Assembly: GCA_023333565.1 (NCBI GenBank)
Contig: JAJKFH010000115.1
Span: 3,534,001 to 3,598,000 of the forward strand
Direction of reading: 5' to 3'
Source of the DNA: Puffinus mauretanicus
Lineage: Eukaryota > Chordata > Aves > Procellariiformes > Procellariidae
Length of the DNA: 64,000 nt
Shown: in pieces, positions 1 to 12,300 of the stretch
Position numbering within the stretch: the first letter of the stretch is position 1
Layout of the letters: each line of letters begins with the position of its first letter
Program-made: the position numbers and the translations under genes
Notes under the pieces: generated by a model
The model's database searches: none
Seen by the model: only the letters and a program-made list of their open reading frames with translations
Told to the model about the DNA's origin: nothing

Positions 1-116
1 GCTCCAGTGTTCAGCAGATCCTGGTATTTAATAGAGGTAGATGAAGATACCAAGGAAGGAAGCATTATTGGGCAGGTTGTAGCCCAAGATCCGGATATAA
101 CAAAGAATGCAATAAA
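1..116 (+). CDS. CDH9: Cadherin-9-like, partial exon: start of EC4
   Basis: This is the 3' part of a coding exon that begins before the window. Read from base 1 it gives 38 codons plus two bases, with the EC4-opening pattern [20 protein letters not shown] and then IIGQV and QDPD, all typical of type II cadherins. The exon ends AATAAA|GTAAGC. The final AA joins the first base of the exon at 1439 to make a lysine codon. The acidic VDEDTKEG segment and QDPD belong to the calcium-binding face between EC3 and EC4. The corresponding exon in type II cadherins is usually 254 bases, so about 138 bases should lie outside. The protein is a single-pass, calcium-dependent adhesion molecule of the plasma membrane, acting mainly at neuronal contacts in this subgroup. 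About 380 N-terminal residues (signal peptide, propeptide, EC1-EC3) are not in the window. The family assignment is firm; the paralogue assignment rests on the cytoplasmic exon. Confidence 0.93.
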
Positions 117-1438
117 GTAAGCCATTACACAATAAAAAATGCTTTAGATGTGGGTCAAGTCTCATGCACAAGTGTGATGAAAGTGCAATGTAATAGGGGG
201 CCACTTGGGTAATGAAGCCTACAGGGGCTACTGATAAGTGTCAAGCAGAGAAATATCTATGGGAGCATGTGAAGGCAAACACAGTTAACAGTGCAGGGTA
301 TGCTTCTGAAGGACAGCCTATAGGCACCAGGTAAAAAGAAAGGATACGTCAACATTTAATGTGTTCTAGTACTTTCACCAAACTGTTCATAAGATTATGC
401 TTTTATACCATGTTTCCAGTGGCAAACTTATGTAAAATACTCAAAATCGTGTATTTCTACGCTCCCTGCTAGTTGATAGCAGTCAGCCTTCTGTACCTTC
501 ATAATCCCCTAGACATAACACTGTCTACCATGTTCCATAGCTTAACCATTTAATGATTACATTATATTAAATAAGAAATGATTGTAAGAAAGTCATAACA
601 ATTAGAAGGAAGAGTTCAGTGCTGTGAAATTGCTGTAATTGTTAGCTATCTGCTATTATTATCTGCAGTGACAAACACAGCCCTGAAATTTATGTATTTA
701 CCATGAAACTGATTAGGAAACCTGATTTCTGCATTTCTGAACAAGCCTGTTATGTCCTGCAGCAGTACAGTTTGGGGTAAGAGGTGTGAGAGGAGGAAGA
801 AAAGAAAATATTTTTAAGTAATCTATGTATAAAATTTCATTTCAACCTGATAGTGACTGATAACTACTAGACTAATTAAAAAACACCTGTAAAATAAGTT
901 TTTCCTTGCTGGGAAAGAACAACGCAAAAGCAAGTGTCACAAAATAAGATTTAAAGAACTTTCATCTTAAAAAACAACTAATCCAAAGATTTTTCTGGTG
1001 ATTTTGATGGTCCTTGTGACATCTCAAAACTATCTTATTATACGTGGATACTTAATTATATCTGCAATGCGTGTCCTTTGATGACTGAGTTCTCCAAGAA
1101 AAAATTAATTTGCAAAAATATTATCTAAGAATGTTCAGTTTTAGTTGTTATTCCAGCATTCGTTTTGTAAGCTAAAATGTAATTTCAAATATCAATCTAA
1201 CAAACAACCCACATAAATAGTTTGCTCTTCATCCCACCCACTAGTCTTAAAAAATTGTTTCTCAGTATTTGTAACATGCTGCACTTCTCAGGAAGTTACA
1301 GGAAAGCTTAGGTTACTTGTAAAGAAAACATTCTTGATTAACCACAGTTAAAATTAGAAGACTTTTAGAGGTGGTTATGAGCTAAACTAGGGACTCTAAT
1401 AGGAGATAGTGATGCTCAGTTGTGCTGTATCTTGACAG
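117..1438 (+). other. CDH9: Intron between cadherin exons
   Basis: The intron has a donor GTAAGC at 117 and an acceptor ending CTTGACAG at 1438, phase 2. It is AT-rich, and I recognise no repeat or internal gene in its 1.3 kb. Confidence 0.88.
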
Positions 1439-1575
1439 ATATTCTGTGGATCGACACACTGACCTTGACAGAATATTCAACATCTATTCAGGAAATGGAT
1501 CCTTATTCATCTCAAAGCCACTTGACCGGGAAGAAACTCCCTGGCACAACATCACTGTCATAGCAACTGAAATCA
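1439..1575 (+). CDS. CDH9: Cadherin-9-like exon: rest of EC4
   Basis: This 137-base exon, the usual length at this place in type II cadherins, is bounded by CTTGACAG and GTAAGT. It encodes [20 protein letters not shown], then [20 protein letters not shown] and IATEI. LDRE is the central calcium-ligand motif of a cadherin repeat. Two N-glycosylation sequons are visible (N-G-S and N-I-T). The exon begins by completing a lysine codon and ends with the first base of an asparagine codon. An ATG-initiated reading at 1422 overlaps the exon by chance; that ATG lies in the intron and is not a start. The exon is clearly functional, with no stop or shift. Confidence 0.95.
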
Positions 1576-2270
1576 GTAAGTTGGAGAACATTAGAACTGA
1601 AAAAAGACTGAAATTCTACAGTATCTATGATTTATCTTGTTTCATTAGTTTTGCCCTTATTCAGATATTATCAATAGACAATATCTTTAAATAAACATCT
1701 AAAAGTTCAATTTATTACTTTAGGATTATCTTTGCCCATTCCTGAAAAGATAATTTGGAATTCTCAGGCTCAACAAAACCATGTGCAGTATATATTAGAC
1801 AAATTAACCGGTTCCTTGAGAATTTCCAGCAAATAATTTGGTGCAGGTGTGATACACTGGCTTTATCCTAAACTAAGTCTTTGGGAAAATCCTTGGAAAA
1901 AAAGATGTCCATGACAGACAAATAACACATTGTCAGAATGACCACTGTAAACAGGGGAAGAAATTATGCTTTACCTCAACTGCTTTTAATTTGTCTCAGG
2001 AAATGGCTTCATTTGAAGCCAAGACTAGAGGAAATTCTTCCCCCTCCACGTCTGAAGCAAACCCTGGCCCTAAGTCTTTCACTTGGATTCTTTATTATTT
2101 TGTTGGACCCTTTTAGATCTGGATGTCTCTTGTTCACCATTTCTTTCCAGCCAACTGGTAACAGTCATCAGAGGGGAAACAGAGAGACTGATTTTAGGGA
2201 ACAACTTTTCTCCCTTCCTTCATTCTCCCTATAAATTTCGCAGGAGTCTATGTGCTTAACAGTCTGGGAG

Positions 2271-2318
2271 TCAGGTAATATGGATAGACGAATTTCAGGT
2301 AATATGGATAGACGAATT
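2271..2318 (+). repeat. Perfect 24-bp tandem duplication
   Basis: The unit starting TCAGGTAATATGGATAGACG and ending AATT occurs at 2271-2294 and again, identical, at 2295-2318. Two identical copies with no drift suggest a young slippage or duplication event in the intron. No function is implied. Confidence 0.97.
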
Positions 2319-2434
2319 ATATCCCCATTCTCAGAAAGACTGATACCTTTTCCTCATAAATGTTTTTTCATTGTTTGGTCAAATATGGTCTCCATTTTCA
2401 ATATGTGTACTGTGAGATTCATCTCCAGCGATAG

Positions 2435-2453
2435 CTTGACCTTGGAGGTCAAG
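2435..2453. promoter_or_regulatory. Palindrome with everted AGGTCA half-sites
   Basis: CTTGACCT-TGG-AGGTCAAG is a perfect 8-base inverted repeat with a 3-base spacer. It contains TGACCT and AGGTCA, an everted pair of nuclear-receptor half-sites spaced by three bases. The palindrome is seen in the sequence; receptor binding is inference. It lies about 70 bases from the LTR, in AT-rich intron. Confidence 0.35.
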
Positions 2454-2521
2454 TTTGTGAAGACCAATCGATGATAACATCTACATATATCCTTTTTTTG
2501 GGTTTGTTTTTACATTTGGGG

Positions 2522-3052
2522 TGACTTGCGGAAACCGGACTCCACAATCTATGAGATTGTAAAGTAGGTATGTTTATTCAGCGCTGGGCAGCACGGGGGG
2601 TAGTCCCACCAAAGTCGTGTGCGCCTCAACGCGGCACTCACCATAAATATATACAGTAAAACATTACATATTCATAGTTTCGTAATACGTCTATACATAT
2701 GCATGACCTGTCCCCGCTTTGTATTAAAATGAGTTCCAAGAAGTCATTTCCATAGACCCGTCCCATCTGCGCTTGCGCATTGCCTCCTCGTGGTGGTCGT
2801 CGGGGGTCGTGGGGATGAAGGCTGGTAGTTCCTCTTCGTCACCGCTAGTAGCCTTTTGTTCTTGCGCAGGCTCATTTGTCCTCTTACTTTTGTCCGAACC
2901 GCAGGGTCGGTTTTAGCTGGTTTCTTAAGGCAAGTTCTTAGTTCTTATCAGGAACTGTCCTTGTGAGGCGCCTCAGTTAATTTACACAACAAAGTATCAG
3001 ACTAATCCTTTAACTACTATCAATCACTCTACTACCTTAACCCCTTCTCTCA
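2522..3052 (-). mobile_element. Solo LTR of an endogenous retrovirus, antisense to CDH9
   Basis: This block of about 531 bases is GC- and CpG-rich (about two dozen CpG) inside CpG-poor intron. Read on the minus strand it begins TGAGAGAAGGGG and ends CCGCAAGTCA, so it has TG...CA ends. It carries an AT-rich TATA-like TATATATTTATGG near 2644-2656 and an AATAAA polyadenylation signal near 2573-2578, in the order expected for U3-R-U5. It is flanked by GGGG at 2518-2521 and 3053-3056, a possible 4-base target duplication. No internal gag, pol or env sequence is present, so it is a solo LTR formed by LTR-LTR recombination. The exact family is not recognised. The ends are the best fit rather than certain; TGCGG at 2527 is an alternative inner edge. 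Confidence 0.75.
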
Positions 3053-3498
3053 GGGGGACAAAGGACAACTTTTTTGTGTGTGTGTCTGTTTTGTTTTTGT
3101 TGACTGACACTGTTTAACTGCTTTACTGCTTTGAACAAGTAAATATTCTTGACAGTTTGACCTCAGGAAACAGCTTTTGCAATGAATCTTTTACTGCACT
3201 GTTGTATGGAATACAAGTCAATAATAACTCAGTGGCCTGTTTTTAATGCAAATCAAATTAAGCATACTTTGTATTATTTAAAAATACATATACTGTAATA
3301 GAACAATTTGTTTCAAATATGTCGGGCTTTTATGCATATGGAATGTATGTTAGTAGAAAATGAAATATAATTGTTTTATTATAATCAAGACAAGTGAATA
3401 TTTCTAATGTTTATTAGAAAAAATATATTAGATAATTTCAGGTCTTTTCATAGACTCTAAATCTTTACATTGTAATATAAATAATTTTCTTGTTTCAG

Positions 3499-3620
3499 AT
3501 AATCCTAAACAAAGTAGCCAGATACCTGTCTTCATCCGGATTTTAGACATAAATGATCATGCACCAGAATTTGCCAAATACTATGAAACATTTGTTTGTG
3601 AAAATGCAAAAGCAGGACAG
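3499..3620 (+). CDS. CDH9: Cadherin-9-like exon: EC4-EC5 junction
   Basis: This 122-base exon, the usual family length, is bounded by TTGTTTCAG and GTAAAC. It encodes [20 protein letters not shown] followed by [20 protein letters not shown] and [10 protein letters not shown] is the DxNDxAPxF calcium-binding linker that closes EC4 and opens EC5. FVCEN carries the first of the four EC5 cysteines. The exon starts within an asparagine codon and ends on a codon boundary (phase 0). No defects are seen. Confidence 0.95.
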
Positions 3621-4960
3621 GTAAACATATACTTACGTTACTGAAGAACTTGTAATGAGACTATCCTGGAATACCATCACAAAGACTTTAGCGTATCTTA
3701 ATTTGAAAAACTGCAACCCAGCCTCTTATTCCCTACCTTCTACAGAAACTACCAGTTGATTCAAAACAAGTTTGAGGAGATAAAAGATGCAGGATTTTAC
3801 CCTAGTATAATAACATAGCATATAATACAAAATCATACTTTAAGGTGTTTTTTCATTCCTAATATCAGAAAATATTTTTCATAACTAGTTATACACAATG
3901 CTACAAAATTCTTTACACTGTTTGATAATTCCATTTCATTCTGGATTTTTTTCAAAGCCTGAGTTAATGTAACCACACCGTCATGTACACAGAGCAGGAA
4001 AATCTTTTATTATGCTTCAGTAAAGAAGACATGAAAAATAAACTTTTCCAAAAATAAAAGATAATATAACTGTTTCCATTGTAAGTTAAACTTCAGTTTG
4101 GAATTGAGTTTAATTTGGTCAAAGCTCATTTATATCCCTTTCTAAAATATCTCACCAGTTCTCTAATAATCTAAAAAGACAATAACAACATTTGTAGAGA
4201 AAAAGTGATAGCTGGGAACTGAGAAAGGAGGCAGACCAACGGAACTCAGGATATTACAGAAATCTTTTAATATTACTGCCTCTACAACCCACGTCTATTT
4301 ATGTTAATGTCAGTCAGCTTTTCAGTTTTAAATCCTGTGAAGAAAGATGTATGTTTTGCTGAGTTTTAATTCTGAAAGTATTTACCAAAGAACTGGATTT
4401 AGTAGCAGATCGGGTACCTCAAGATTGTCTTTCAAGCACCGGCCTAAATCCATGCATGAGCCTCTTCTCTAGACTGATGCATTTTTCAGTGGGAAAAAAA
4501 AGCTTCAGATCATTATTTTTGCTAGCACAAACCTGAGTGCGTTCATACTCTAGTGGAGAGAGGCCAGGATGGAGCCCTAAACTTATCTTAGGTCTGTCCT
4601 TGTGTCTCTATTTTATGCTGACATCATCCAACCAAAGCTGGCTGACCTCACGGAAAGTATAGGGAAAGGATCAGAATGTAGGATATTTTGTTTGTCCTTA
4701 CAGCACAGTAACCATGCAACATTCAAAGGCTTTACAGGGTTGGGGGATATGGATACACATCAGGAAGCATGCTCATGTTTTACCTTGGTTGCTGCCCAGT
4801 GTTGTGTTTAACATAGCCACGGGGGCTCCACTGAAAATAGCATAGATGGTACCTGAGATGAGTCTAGAATTGCAGGTCCTGAAGAACTCTAGACAGAGCA
4901 AGAACATGCAATTTACCAGTTGCAATTCAACTTATGTTTTATGAATGGTTTAACAGATTT

Positions 4961-4981
4961 AAAAAAAAAAAAAAAAAAAAA
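4961..4981 (+). repeat. Poly(A) tract, A21
   Basis: A run of 21 A, followed by a purine-rich stretch to about 5010. It could be the tail of an old retroposon, but no body is recognisable upstream. Confidence 0.9.
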
Positions 4982-6368
4982 GAGACCCCAAAAAAGGGAG
5001 AAAAAGAGGATACAAGGATCGCTGGAGTTTGCATTCAATTCTACTTATTTTTCATTCATTGCACTTAATACTGGAATTTAGGTAAGTGGGTTAGAAAGAG
5101 GATACTTTGAGTGAAATCACTTGGCTTTGAAGAGGTACTTGGCCATCATTTTAATTCTTTTTCAAGAAATGACATAAATAGAGAAATATACATATCAAAG
5201 GCAGTGATGAATTAAATTAAAACAGTGGAAGGAATTATAGTATCAGAAAAATGAACAAAGAACACCTTTCGAAACAACTGTGGTTTATGATCAGAACACT
5301 GTGTCTTAACCAGTGACATAAGTTGTCACATAAGAATACAGTTCAAGCCTTATAGAATGAGCAAAAATTCCCTAAACTTCTGGTTATTGTACCCTCATAG
5401 TTTTGTTTTATGATTTATAAGCTGTTTTTTCCAGGTGGAATACATTCAAATAATTCTAGACATTAATTTCAAACAGCTCGCATATGACCTAAATTCTCTC
5501 TGTGCAACAAAATCTCTTTGCACAAGATGAAATTGAGACATATAAATCTTAAAATCTCAATATAATGACGGATAGCAAAGTGAGTCATGCACTTTAATTG
5601 AATAACACAAAGAAAGTTTCCAAAGCTTACAAGTGAAGATTTCATTGAAATTAATCGTATGTATTTTATCAACCAGCAAACACAGGTTTTGTCATATATT
5701 TGAACCAAGTTCAATCCAGGCATACTGGTATAAAAATAATTTACCTTTCCAGTAAATTCTGTGTTTTTCTAATACAGAGATGACAGAGACCCATTAGATA
5801 GGCATACATGATAGGCATTCAGACCTCCCTTCCATCTATCTTACCAATGTAATTCCAGGAATTATTTTTCCTAATTGGAAAAATCCACACAAATACTAGA
5901 AAGACAGTGTGCATCAAGTGTAGCTGCAGAAGAAGGAGAGATCCAGACTGTTTTTCTACTTGTTAACAATTGGGTTCCTCAAGAAGGGCATCAGAGTTCA
6001 TATCTGGACATTTACATACAGTTGACTTAGTATTTCAGAAAAAAAATTACCTTCAGTACATGAGACTACTCTTATTTTGGTGCCTAAAAATAGTAATGAA
6101 TATGGAGATACACACTTGAATGTTTTGGCCAAGGATGCTATGTTCCAGATAACCTGTATGGCTCATGTTTAGCAGTCCCCCTATAATACAATAAAGATAT
6201 AGAATCATGTTGTGTTCATTTAGTACTACTCCACCTTATTTCAGAGATCACCTAAAGCAGCTATCTTATTAGAACCATTATTGTTTCCTGACACATCACA
6301 CCAGTGCTTCTACATCTGGTGCCCATATCAGGAGAGCTAGACTGAGAAGATAAATATATTTAGTTTGG

Positions 6369-6387
6369 TTTTTTTTTTTTTTTTTTT
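6369..6387 (+). repeat. Poly(T) tract, T19
   Basis: A run of 19 T in the large intron. On the minus strand it would be an A tail, but no retroposon body is recognisable beside it. Confidence 0.9.
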
Positions 6388-9300
6388 AATCGGGCCCATC
6401 TATTAATCACACCGCTCTCTAAATCTCAGTTGCATCAGGAAGCAGTCAGAATGATCAAATATTGCTCTCTGCCGCCAAGTGACATTACTCTTTCTCAACA
6501 TCAGCAGATATTAGAGGCTGCATTCATTGTGTTTTTCAGACAGCCTTAGGAGGATCAGAGGAGAGAAAATCCTAAAGTCTCTCCTCCTCCCCTGCCACTT
6601 TTTTGTCTCCAAACAACAACGGTATGACTGGGGAGAAACATTATCACTAAAGGTGCATAAACAACTGTGTTCATTAGGCTGGAACAGATTTGTCACCATG
6701 CAAGTTCCATTCCACTCGCTAATACACAGGCTAAAGAAAAGTATGACACAGCCTTCCTCTCGCACAATTTAGAAATCCCTAATCCTTTGATGGCATGCTA
6801 GAGCCCCAGGGACTGTTGTGGTGAAGGCTCTGTACAAGATCTCTCATGCTCTTGACACGGGAATTAATTGGGTCTTTTTGGGTGGATTAGAGGATGAGTC
6901 CTTTCCATGGAAACCAGGAAGATTTACTTGAAAAGGAGAGTGATTTAACTGAACAATTTTCTAGTAACAATTTAGCTAATTTCAACACCCATCAATAATA
7001 ATATTTAAGAAAATAACCTGTGTCACTTTTTTTGAACTGATGCTATATTCTCTCCTGCCATTCAGGGCCTCTCAGACATCAGAACAGAGAAAGAGTTTGT
7101 TTCCTCTTTCAGAAAGCTGGCAGATTTTTGTTTTCATTAGTCTCCATATCGCTCCTCCCTTTTTCAGATGGAGCAAATGGAGACCCCGTTTTTCATGTGG
7201 CCATTGCTAATTATCAGTCACGAGTTGTTTATACATTGTAGCTGCCTTCTCTAGGTAGACATCTATCAGCTTGATTTAGTAAAAGATCCATGCTAACAGT
7301 CTGTATTTTGAAGTAAGAATTGGAGTTCAAGGGAGAATTTTCCAACTTCTGATAAGCATTCAGTCCTGCTTTAAAACTGCCATTTGTGGAACAGAGCCAA
7401 GACTTGAAAAACAAGCTGGTTTGCATTACCAGACATGAAGCTTTGTTAAGTGGCAGGCATTTTAGAATATTTCTTAAGACATAAAGCATCAAGATCAAAG
7501 GTCCATTCAAGCTTACAGACTTGTGATGGAGGCTGCTTTCTGCAGTTAACACCATACAGGTGTATAGGCTAGAATTGCGCCTGAACATGTGTGATCACTC
7601 AAGCCGCAGTATGACAAGATGGGCATCCACTGACAGCTGTATTGATTTTTAAACACTTCTATGTGGGGACACTTGAACTATATTACTTCAGTCCTAGAGA
7701 AATGTAGCCACTTCAAAATCTTCTACAAAATCTTCATCCCATCCACTTACACTGTGCTGTGTTATTAACACATTCAAGATTAGTTAGTGGTTGGCCCTAC
7801 CAGATCATACAGGCAGGAAAAAGGGCAAGAGAAAGAAAGGACAGGAGAAACACAAAGTTGCTCTTTCACCATTCCCTCATAGCATCTGCAGACTACTACA
7901 TTCTGATGATTGTCAAAAGTGCAGTCTCTCTCAGAATATGTTTTTTCATAGCTTATTGCAGACAGTGGTGAGACCTTTCCAGATTCCTCGAGAAATATTT
8001 GCAGCACAAAACAAGTTTAACAAATTTCAAAAATGACAAAGCCAGTGCTCCAAGATTCAGAATTTGTTCTGTTCTCTCCTATAACACTTCTGAAAAAAGT
8101 GTCAGACAAAAACAAACACCAAAATGTCCCAAATATTCCTTTCTCAAGTGCCTAGTGATATTTTTAAAGTCTTATCTCAGAAGCAGCTGAAAGTAGATAA
8201 ATGACATTTGAGAAATTTCTCTGTTCTACAATATCCAGGTTTAACTAACAGCATAATATAACAAGAATGAAAGCCCAAATGATTCAAGTGGATTGAAGGC
8301 CTACTCCTCTGCATATCTCTATACCCATACAAGAAACATCAAAATTCAGAAGCTGTTACTGTATCTCTAGCTTAACAATATCTGTCTCCAGTGGTCTTAC
8401 TTCTCTGAGACTGGAAGTACAATTTTCATGCTATATGGCAATTACATTGCTTTAAAACTTTCAGAAAGGCACAGAAAGACAACAACAGACCATCTTTAAA
8501 GTCCTGTGAAAGCGACATTATTTTTCACTGTCTTATTTACAGTGAATTTTAAAAGAAAGAAATTTGAAGAAAAGGTTTAAAAATATGATAGCAACCACCA
8601 ACATGCTACTGTTTTGAAAAGAAGTGGATATTCTATTTGTCTCAAATTTTGTTTTATTAGTAGAAATTTTAACCTGAAAATATATTGCATCTGTCCACCC
8701 ATAGACATCATCTTGTTCAGCTTTCTTCAATGAACCTTTCAAGAATCAGTCTGGAGCATGTTGCTGCATTTTTAAAGTGTGTACCCTGGAGCCAATATGC
8801 AACTGTGGTTTATTCCCATGACATGCCAAGCCAGCACAGATTGAAAAGTGCATCTAAAAAGTGGCTATCTGGTGCTGACCTCTATACTGTTAAAGATGCA
8901 CTACTAGCTTAACATTTGCTCTAATGGTTCCTATATTCCTTTTAGAGGCAGTCCCAAGGCTGAGCCCACGACCCAAGTCTCCTACTTGTGCAGCCCTCCG
9001 TGTCCAAAAATGCAGCCTCCGGAATAGAAAGGGCATGCTTTGAAGTGCACAGGGACCCTTGTTATTGCAGAATGCCCTCAGCTAGCTTTTACTCATTTTC
9101 TGTCTTTAAAACAGCTTGAAGAAAACTGGAGAGCAGGCTACGTCTACGGATGTACCAGATATACACAAGGAATCTGTTACTAGGCAGTCTATTCATCCCC
9201 AATCACTTTTTCAGAGATGAGTATGAACAACTATAAAATAGCCTGAACATAAACTACAATCACATTTTTTACTGTGGTGTAAGTCATGGCCTTAAAAACA

Positions 9301-12300
9301 GTATGTAGGAAAAAAAAAAAAACCAAACAAACCAAAAACACAAAACAGTATTATAATCAAACCATTTCCACATTTGAAAAAATGATGCTGCCAATGGGAA
9401 ATAGGTCCAAACCCTTTAACAGAATCTCTGGCTTCATCATGAAAGAAATTCTTCAAGAATTTTTTCCATTGGGAATAATTCCTCATTCACAACTCATTTT
9501 ACATTTTCAAGCTACTACAACCACTTTGTCCTGAGTGTAAAAGAGAAATCTTTATGTCAAAGCCTAAGTCTAAATTTTCAGTATCCTCAAAGACAAGTGA
9601 CCCCTGAAAACCTGAATTTACCCAATAAGATCCACTCAAGAGTATGAGACTGTTTCTTTAAACACACAGAAATGCACATGCACTTGCACACGCAACCCTA
9701 AAAATAATGACAGTACTGTTGTATTTTCCAAATTGTGCTCATTTGGATGGAAAACTGTAGAAGAAAGAAAAAAATGGGAATCCTTTTTATCTTCTCTAAG
9801 CCTGGTATGCTTGAAACATATTTGAGTAAAAGCTATTTTCTTAAAATAACTCTTCCCTCATAAATCTTACAGTGTCAGAGATCTTTCTCTGAACTCCTAG
9901 TGAAGAGTGATCATAACTCAATGTCCATAACTGCTTCAAATGGAAGAATACATTTCCAACATGAAATTACAAAATGTACATGAAACAGTACTAATTCTTT
10001 TTCATATAACTGTGATACTTAAAATAAAAATAGCCACTTCTCTTTCATTTCTGCAGTGATTATCATGAACATCATTATCTTTTATTTACATCTGTATAAC
10101 TGAAAAAAAAAAACTTCATTAGATAGCAATTCTAATTTCCTTTCACTTATTCGTCATTTGGAAAAAATCACCTGCAATCATCCTTTCTCATTGTTCTTTT
10201 ATTCTCCCATCTTTCCTGGTGGAAGAACAGCTGGTTTTCAATTTATGCAGCCAATAGTTAGAGCAGGTAATAAGTTTTGGGTTTTTTTTTTTCTTCCCTT
10301 CTTCAGCCTTATCCTCAACAATAAATTTTCAATGTAATTAGGTTCCTCTATGCCTGGCACAATTGTCCTCCTCCATGTGATTTGTAAATGAAGGGAATCA
10401 AATCCAGATCCTACAAACATCCCACTGATTACATTTCAAAAAACCCCAAGATACTCAACTGCAATTTCTGGTAGCTATTATATCAGCGTATTTTCTCCTT
10501 GAGTTTTTCAGCTAGTAATTGCGCAAATATTATCACTTATTTTAATTCTCTCCCTTCTCCCTGGTACTTTTACACTTTTTCTGTCTTTTCAAACTTGTAA
10601 AAATGTGAGAGGAAAATTTTCTCATTTCAGGTTGGTATTTTAGTCCAATCAGAATGATTTTTTTTTGTAGCAATATTACATTTTTGCATTAAACAATGCA
10701 AAACTAAAATTAAGCACCTCCTGATCTTGTTGTCTGTATTGCCACTCTCAGAGGCAGATTATGGCAAAGCAAAAAGCAATGGGACATTGGAAAAATGTTG
10801 GCATAATCAGATACTCAGCAACATATTGAACAGGCTACTTTGCCATAAACAGGGATTTAGCTAATCTTGGAAACAGCTAAAACTTAAAGAAAAAAAAAAA
10901 TCTAAAGAGCAATGATCATCAAATGCTTTAAAAGCAAAGAGACCTTAATATGTATTTATTATTCTAATCACACTTAGAAAAACTGCATAATCCTGCCTTC
11001 AGCATAGTCACGTCCTCTTGTACAGGGCTGATATTCACAAATTACCTTTCAAGTTCCTCAATATGCCTCAAAAAGAAAAGGAAAATGATAAAAAAAAAAA
11101 AATCTTGTGGTTGTTTTAGAAGGAGCTGCTAGGAAGTGAATGAGCCAAACTTAGACTTTCTCTATTGTTTGGTTTGGGTTTTTTTTAATAACAACTTAAT
11201 ATTATTAGCTGTAATAAAAGTATCTCAAAATTAACTAGAAAAAATGGGCCAAATACTCATTGTGCAGTACAGCACTAGCAGCAGCAGGTTTCTGAGTCTT
11301 ACAGTAAGAAATACATTTTAGTATTTTTGGTAGCCCTATAATTATGTTTGTCTAATACAGTGTTTCATCCTGAGAGATGCTAAATACCCTCCATAATTTA
11401 ACTGTATCCTCAAGTCCCACTCAAGCTGATGTTCAGAGAAAGTACACAAGAAAAAGCCATTCCTTACTTGATTGCTGCAAAGCTTAAAAATCGTATCAGT
11501 ATTACTTGTCAATTACTGTATTTCTTGAGAAGTCATGCTGTATTTTCCCCGGAAATACCAGAAAAACAAGCTGCGAAGTAAGTCTTTGATAACAAGTGGC
11601 TTTGATGTCTGTGGGATTTCAGGACACCCTACACACTGGAAACACTTGAAAACCTCAAGACAGGCATTGGCTCCCTCATGGCTTTGAAAGAAACAAGTCT
11701 GACTGATGAGCTCTTTCTGCCTTTAAGTTTAGGTGCCGTAGGAACTCGCCTGTACTGGGTTGCAGCATCCTCAGTTGAAGATTACTCCCATTCTTACTCC
11801 ACCAAGCTTTGTCATCTTGTGATTGACTCAAACACGCCCTTGCAAGCCAAGGTGGAGTATGAGTGCGATACCCACTAGGGAGCGCAAAGGACATCGCAGT
11901 CGTTCATATGGCTCACTAGAGTTACTATGACTCATGCAACCTGGCATGGCGTTAACTATCGCAAGTCATTTCCCAAACCACAGCTATTCCCAGGTAGCTT
12001 TTCCCTCCTCAGTTCTGCAGCTGTTTTCCTTAGCCTCTATCTGTAAGTCTAGCAGCACATAGAAAAAGAGTCAGATTGCTAGCATATATGTGTGTCTATA
12101 TATACATGACTACACATATTTGCACATGATTTGATGCAATGGGAAAGCCTGTGCAATCCAGAGGTACTGCTGAAGCCTCTCTTTTTTTAGTCCACTTCAC
12201 TCTGACCCTATGCTGGCACTATTATCACTCTTTCCCAGCTGGGCTTGAGTGGCCTTGTTAGGGCAGCTATAAAGCTCCACAGCCAGAGGTTTCAATTTAG

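Larger units (their letters stand above)
1576..3498 (+). other. CDH9: Intron carrying an antisense LTR
   Basis: Donor GTAAGT at 1576 and acceptor TTGTTTCAG ending at 3498 bound this phase 1 intron. Besides AT-rich unique DNA it holds a perfect 24-base tandem duplication at 2271-2318, a 19-base palindrome at 2435-2453 and an endogenous retroviral LTR at 2522-3052. A short GT tract follows at 3075-3085. Confidence 0.88.

Noticed and set aside
2527..3060. Alternative LTR limits beginning TGCGG and ending GGGGACA
   Set aside because: These limits give no target duplication, whereas 2,522-3,052 gives TG...CA ends and a GGGG flank on both sides.
7229..7588. 119-codon minus-strand open frame in the large intron
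   Set aside because: No recognisable protein; consistent with chance.
11676..11894. Opposed open frames in a less AT-rich intronic patch, possible retropseudogene
   Set aside because: Neither frame resembles a known protein, and no poly(A) tail or target duplication is seen.
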